Positions 31,485 to 35,599 of a stretch of DNA of 35,599 nt are shown piece by piece. The notes beneath the pieces are model-generated. The model worked only from the letters and a program-made list of their open reading frames with translations, had not been told where the DNA came from and did no database searches. The stretch's first letter is position 1; every line of letters begins with the position of its first letter. Origin of the DNA: Moorena sp. SIO3H5 (lineage in GTDB: Bacteria > Cyanobacteriota > Cyanobacteriia > Cyanobacteriales > Coleofasciculaceae); contig NZ_JAAHHS010000039.1 of the NCBI RefSeq assembly GCF_010692395.1, forward strand, positions 1-35,599. Reading direction: 5' to 3'. A program made the translations under genes and the position numbers.

Positions 31485-32908
31485 CTATTACTGCTAAGCC
31501 AGAAAAAACCTATGGGTTAATTGTCGGTATCGAGAACTATCAAGCAACAAACTGGAATGTTAATGGTCCCGTTCATGATGCCATCAAGTTTGCTGATTGG
31601 TTGTTATCACAAGGCGTGCCCACAGATAATATCAGGCTCTGTTTGTCTCCGTTATCTGAAAATAGTGAACTGGTTAATAACTTTGAGATAACGTCAAAGC
31701 CAGCAACGGAGCATAATCTAGTTGATATCATTACCAATGACCTGTCCCAAAAAATAGGAGATTTACTGTTTATGTTTTGGGCAGGCCATGGTTTGATTAC
31801 TCGAGAGCGTAATCGGAGGCTAATTTGTGCTGATGCTAGTAAAAATAATTGGCAGAATCTAGATTTACATTCCCTGTTACTGCTTTTGGGGTCAGATTCC
31901 TTTAGGATTCCCCATCATATTTGTATAGTCGATGCTTGTGCTAATTATCTTTTAGAGTCAAAAGGGCGACCAACTAATTTGGGAGGGAAACAGTTTCCTA
32001 GTGGTCAACCCAGGAAAGACAGTCAACAGTTTGTCTTACTGGCTACGAGAGAAGGGGAGACAGCCAAAGTTAACTCCTCAGAAAAAACGGGATACTTTTC
32101 CCAAGCGGTAATAAAAGCCTTGAAGCAGCAGGAATGGCTACCAGATATGGAAGTAGTTGCTGAACAGGTTAAGCAACAATTTGCTAGTTTAAATAAACAA
32201 CAACTACCCACCTATTTTTATCGTCGCAGTTGGGATGGTGATCGGGAGGATTATCATCCTAATCCCTTTGATATCGCCCACAATATACCCATAATTCAAC
32301 GCAATTTTGTAGATAGATACGAGCCACTGGAAGAGTTAGATCAGCTATTGCAGGAAAATGATATTGTCGCAATTACTGATCGCACCGGTCAGGGGGGAGT
32401 AGGCAAGACAGAACTAGCAATTCAATACTCTTGGTACAAATTAGAAGATTATCCCGGTGGCTGTTGTTGCTTGTATTTCAATGGATTGGATATTGTAAGC
32501 CAGCTTTCAGGATTTGCAATGGTGAAAAAATTTCCTGCTTTTAAGATTCCTGAAAACTTACCCCTTGATTACCAACTTCTTTATTGTTGGGAAAACTGGC
32601 AACCAGGTAAAGTTTTATTGGTTTTCGATAATGTCACTGATATCGAGCAAATCAAAGACTACTTACCGCCCATGGGTTCTCGATTCAGGGTATTAATCAC
32701 CACTCGTAGTTCACAGTTACCCTATGCGTCAATTCCTTTGGGAGAATTACCAGAAACTGAGGCTCTAGAGTTATTAGCAAAATTAGTAGGGAAAGACTAT
32801 GTTGAAAAAAAGTTAGAGGTTGCCAAAGAAATATGTCAATTCGTTGGCTGTATACCTTTAAAATTATACCATGTGGCAGGGCTATACTCAGAGCCAGGTA
32901 ATACATGA
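31481..32908 (+). CDS. Caspase-like peptidase fused to NB-ARC ATPase
   Basis: A 475-residue protein. Residues about 10-250 form a caspase/metacaspase (C14) domain: YGLIVGIENYQ, the catalytic H103 in MFWAGHGLI and C153 in CIVDACANYL. Residues about 275-475 are an NB-ARC/STAND ATPase: P-loop at 303-310 (GQGGVGKTEL), Walker B KVLLVFDNV (377-385), ITTRS sensor, and the GCIPLKL version of the GLPL motif. The protein stops within the ATPase helical part; the winged-helix and TPR parts continue in the next frame, overlapping by ATGA. One missing base at about 32903 would rejoin them. The ATG at 31481 overlaps the hydrolase stop. It is likely an NLR-like sensor-effector that triggers proteolysis on activation. 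Confidence 0.85.
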   Translation: MTITAKPEKTYGLIVGIENYQATNWNVNGPVHDAIKFADWLLSQGVPTDNIRLCLSPLSENSELVNNFEITSKPATEHNLVDIITNDLSQKIGDLLFMFWAGHGLITRERNRRLICADASKNNWQNLDLHSLLLLLGSDSFRIPHHICIVDACANYLLESKGRPTNLGGKQFPSGQPRKDSQQFVLLATREGETAKVNSSEKTGYFSQAVIKALKQQEWLPDMEVVAEQVKQQFASLNKQQLPTYFYRRSWDGDREDYHPNPFDIAHNIPIIQRNFVDRYEPLEELDQLLQENDIVAITDRTGQGGVGKTELAIQYSWYKLEDYPGGCCCLYFNGLDIVSQLSGFAMVKKFPAFKIPENLPLDYQLLYCWENWQPGKVLLVFDNVTDIEQIKDYLPPMGSRFRVLITTRSSQLPYASIPLGELPETEALELLAKLVGKDYVEKKLEVAKEICQFVGCIPLKLYHVAGLYSEPGNT

Positions 32909-35070
32909 TGCTAGAAGAAATTTTATTGCTCCTAGAGCAGAAGCAATCTCAAGAAGGTGACTCTGGTAAAGATGTTCTGCTGGAACTCAATTGGGATGCG
33001 TTAGAGTCTTCAGCTCAAACCATGGCTGCTCTGCTGAGTTTGTTTGCCTTGGCTCCTATTCCCTGGTTATTAGTATCCCAGGTTGCTGCAACTGCTAGCT
33101 TGGAATTTGATTTAGTCGTTAATCGGGATATCTTAGTTCAAAAGTATTTCCTCCAGAAGTTAGATGATAACACTTACCAACTTCACGAACGGATTAGAGA
33201 ATTTTTGAGTATCAAGGGGGAACAGTTAGCTGATATTGAAACCCTAAAACAGGGCTTTTGTTCAGCTATCGTAGCAATAGCAAAGGATATTCCTGAGACC
33301 CCAACTCAGTCCGAAATTATAGAAATTACTCCTGCTATCCCTCACCTGGTGGAAGTTGCCACTAACCAAAACGATTACTTAAATGACGAAGATTTAATCT
33401 GGCCTTTTGTGGGCTTAGGCCGCTTTTACTATGGTCAAGGGGCTTACGAACAAGCTTTGCCTTGGTATGAGGAATGCTTATCAACGGTTAGAGAGCGCTT
33501 GGGTGAAAACCACCCAGCTGTGGCCACCAGCCTCAACAACTTGGCAGCACTGTATGACAGTCAGGGGCGATACGAAAAAGCGGAACCCCTGTACCGGCAA
33601 GCCTTAGACCTGAAGCAACGCCTCTTGGGTGAACAATACCGAGATGTGGCCACCAGCCTCAACAACCTAGCAGAACTGTACTATAGCCAGGGGCGCTACC
33701 AAGAAGCGGAACCCCTGTACCGGCAAGCCTTAGAGCTGAGCCAACGCCTGCTGGGTGAAGAACATCCAGATGTGGCACAAAGCTTCAACAACCTGGCTTT
33801 ACTGTACTGGAGTCAGGGGCGATACGAAAAAGCGGAACCCCTGTACCAGCAAGCTTTAGACCTGAGGAAACAGCTACTGGGTGAAGAACACCCAGATGTG
33901 GCCACCAGCCTCAACAACCTGGCTTTACTGTACTATAGCCAGGGGCGCTACCAAGAAGCGGAACCCCTGTTCCAGCAAGCCTTAGAGATGAGGAAACGCC
34001 TCCTGGGTATTGAACACCCAGATGTAGCCACCAGCTTCAACAACCTGAACCTGGTAAGACTGTACTATAGCCAGGGGCGGTACAAAAAAGCGAAACCCCT
34101 TTTCCAGCAAGCCTTAGAGCTATGGAAACGCCTACAACAGCAAGCTTTAGACAAGTTAACTGCTAGGAAAAAATTAATTCTTACGATAATTAAATGCGGC
34201 GTTTCCATAGCGCTATTGTCTTGGGCATTGCGCAAGACAAATCTGCCCGACATTTTCCTAGCTGTGAGTTCTGCTAACATTCATCTGTTAATAGCAGCGT
34301 TTGTGGTCTACTTAGCCAGTTACGACATTAGAGCTCATCGGTGGCGGATACTACTTTTAGCTCAGAATGTTAAAGCTAGCATCCCTTATTTGTATAAGTC
34401 CTATATGGTCAGCATTTTCGTCAGTAATTTTTTGCCCTCCACCATTAGTGGGGATGCTGTTAGGGTTTATGATGCCTGGCGGTTGGGAACTCGCAAGTCA
34501 GTCGCACTAGCCACTGTATTTTTGGATCGTTTTCTCGGTTTACTAGGTTTGATGCTGTTAGGCCTCGGGGCGCTGTTTTTTTCTCAGACATTGATCGCCC
34601 AGTTACCATTACTTAACCTGTGGGTTATGCTACGTAGCGCTCTAATTATGGTTGTAATCTCGATGATTTTCATAGTAACATTTTTGCAGCCCATAAAAAA
34701 TAAGCTAATTAATGTTAATAAAGCTTTCCTAGCCTTTGGCAACCGCAAATATGCCTTGGCTATATCTATGGGGTGGTCGCTGATGGTGCAAATCAGTGTC
34801 ATCGCTCATTATTACCTAATTGCCAAGGCATTGGATTTACCGGTTACCCTTCTTAGTTTCTTTATAATTATTCCCCTAGTCTCCTTGATCATAATGTTGC
34901 CTGTATCAATCAACGGCATTGGTATCCGTGAGAATGCATTTGTCTTCTTTTTTACAGCTTACGGCTACAATTTTGCTATATCGAAAGTCATTGCCTTTGC
35001 TTGGCTGGCTTACGGAATCGTGATAATTCAGGGGCTGCTGGGGGGAATTGTGTATGCTTTGCGCAAGTAA
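32905..35070 (+). CDS. NB-ARC winged helix / TPR protein fused to flippase-like (UPF0104) membrane domain
   Basis: A 721-residue protein in three parts. Residues about 1-150 continue the caspase-NB-ARC protein (VLLELNWDALESSAQTMAAL, a winged-helix segment normally following NB-ARC). Residues about 171-412 are six 42-residue TPR units of kinesin-light-chain type (SLNNLALLYYSQGRYQEAEP). From about 419 it becomes a membrane protein of the LPG_synthase_TM/UPF0104 family: KLILTIIKCGVSIALLSWAL, then NFLPSTISGDAVRVYDAW, FLDRFLGLLGL and INGIGIRENAFV. This membrane domain usually is a protein on its own. No start codon lies in frame at the junction, so it can only be made as a TPR fusion. Its gene start overlaps the previous stop by four bases. 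Confidence 0.83.
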   Translation: MMLEEILLLLEQKQSQEGDSGKDVLLELNWDALESSAQTMAALLSLFALAPIPWLLVSQVAATASLEFDLVVNRDILVQKYFLQKLDDNTYQLHERIREFLSIKGEQLADIETLKQGFCSAIVAIAKDIPETPTQSEIIEITPAIPHLVEVATNQNDYLNDEDLIWPFVGLGRFYYGQGAYEQALPWYEECLSTVRERLGENHPAVATSLNNLAALYDSQGRYEKAEPLYRQALDLKQRLLGEQYRDVATSLNNLAELYYSQGRYQEAEPLYRQALELSQRLLGEEHPDVAQSFNNLALLYWSQGRYEKAEPLYQQALDLRKQLLGEEHPDVATSLNNLALLYYSQGRYQEAEPLFQQALEMRKRLLGIEHPDVATSFNNLNLVRLYYSQGRYKKAKPLFQQALELWKRLQQQALDKLTARKKLILTIIKCGVSIALLSWALRKTNLPDIFLAVSSANIHLLIAAFVVYLASYDIRAHRWRILLLAQNVKASIPYLYKSYMVSIFVSNFLPSTISGDAVRVYDAWRLGTRKSVALATVFLDRFLGLLGLMLLGLGALFFSQTLIAQLPLLNLWVMLRSALIMVVISMIFIVTFLQPIKNKLINVNKAFLAFGNRKYALAISMGWSLMVQISVIAHYYLIAKALDLPVTLLSFFIIIPLVSLIIMLPVSINGIGIRENAFVFFFTAYGYNFAISKVIAFAWLAYGIVIIQGLLGGIVYALRK
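33505..34140. repeat. 126-bp tandem TPR-coding repeat
   Basis: The TPR region repeats every 126 bp (42 codons) with high nucleotide identity; for example AACAACCTGGCTTTACTGTA occurs in two units. The last unit carries a 6-bp in-frame insertion (NNLNLVRLYY in place of NNLALLYY) and then runs into the fusion junction. High identity favours unequal recombination. Confidence 0.85.
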
Positions 35071-35244
35071 AAGTGATTAAGTCAGATCAGGTGATCGGTT
35101 GTTCGGGTAAGGTCGTAATCAGGTAATCGGGCGATCAGGAATCTATTGGGAAAATCCTAATTTAGCAAATCTATGGCTCAAACTAACGATAATACTAGGA
35201 TTTTAAAGCATAAATAAAAGTGTTATAGCAATCCTAGCAACCTA

Positions 35245-35599
35245 TCACCATAGTTTAGGATTGTTTAAAGACTTTACGCATTTGATATTAACAGCAGCAC
35301 CTGGCACCTCTATCTCCTCAAGTAAGAGCGCCTGCCAACCAAAAGGCCACTCCAATGGATATGGGGTAATGAAATGTGTTGCCAACTCTGCCTTAAAGCC
35401 AAATCGTTCATAATACCTAGGATCACCATACACGAAGAGAATAGTCACATTCATACTACGCAATCGCTTAATCCCAGCATCAACTAGTTGACTCCCGATA
35501 CCATTACCTTGGCATTCTGGCTTAACAGCAAGTGGTGCCAGAATATAGCCATGGAAATCTGGTTTTTCGGCAATAAATACAGGACTATATGCAATGTTT
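35245..35599 (-). CDS. GNAT family acetyltransferase, partial
   Basis: A frame open from the window edge to a stop at 35245, about 117 residues, with the 5' part missing. The acetyl-CoA binding loop PECQGNGIGSQLVDAGIKRL follows the strand YILAPLAVK, and the late segment VYGDPRYYERFGFK is typical of YhbS-type GNAT N-acetyltransferases. The substrate is unknown. It converges on the fusion gene ending at 35070. The 174 bp between them hold no gene. Confidence 0.85.
   Translation of the reverse strand, partial: NIAYSPVFIAEKPDFHGYILAPLAVKPECQGNGIGSQLVDAGIKRLRSMNVTILFVYGDPRYYERFGFKAELATHFITPYPLEWPFGWQALLLEEIEVPGAAVNIKCVKSLNNPKLW

Overview
The window looks like a chromosomal segment of a large-genome filamentous cyanobacterium, probably Moorena/Lyngbya-like. 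The indications are frequent GCGATCGC (HIP1) octamers, many 7-bp tandem arrays between genes, several short palindromic or terminal-inverted-repeat elements, a cyanobacterial DUF2862 gene, and a caspase/NB-ARC/TPR gene set. The genus is inference; the cyanobacterial assignment is firmer. No rRNA, tRNA, CRISPR array or complete insertion sequence was seen.

Layout. (1) 1-353: a truncated unknown gene and a DUF2862 gene, both minus strand. (2) 650-5082, plus strand: SAM methyltransferase, FkbM methyltransferase, GT4 glycosyltransferase and a membrane GT-C (GT39-like) glycosyltransferase. (3) 5137-16271, all minus strand, read from 16271 downward: ABC-2 permease (Wzm type), its ATPase (Wzt type), GT2 transferase, a 1116-aa multidomain methyltransferase/GT2-like/GT4/coiled-coil/membrane protein, two methyltransferases with long coiled coils, a DPM1-like GT2 and another methyltransferase. 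Three successive genes here share a coiled coil followed by an FWKLR/FWKMR tail. (4) 16552-26954, plus strand: GT-B capsule-type transferase, GT2, FkbM methyltransferase, GT2, NeuB-family synthase, SDR dehydrogenase, PhyH-type oxygenase and aldehyde dehydrogenase, separated by repeat-rich gaps. (5) 26955-29150: repeat elements surrounding a broken toxin-antitoxin pair and a DUF938 gene. (6) 29438-35070, plus strand: a small gene with a near-consensus promoter, then a lipase-like hydrolase overlapping a caspase-NB-ARC gene, itself overlapping a TPR gene fused to a flippase-like membrane domain. (7) The right edge holds a partial GNAT acetyltransferase.

Working together: regions 2-4 form a surface-glycan locus. 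Glycosyltransferases build a chain, methyltransferases decorate or cap it, Wzm/Wzt exports it, and the NeuB/SDR/PhyH/ALDH genes probably make an unusual sugar acid. The coiled-coil methyltransferases recall WbdD-type chain terminators (inference). Region 6 resembles a bacterial NLR-like conflict or cell-death module, disturbed by one apparent frame break and one gene fusion. Region 5 contains direct evidence of a mobile 48-bp palindrome: a copy sits inside the RelE/ParE-like toxin reading frame.
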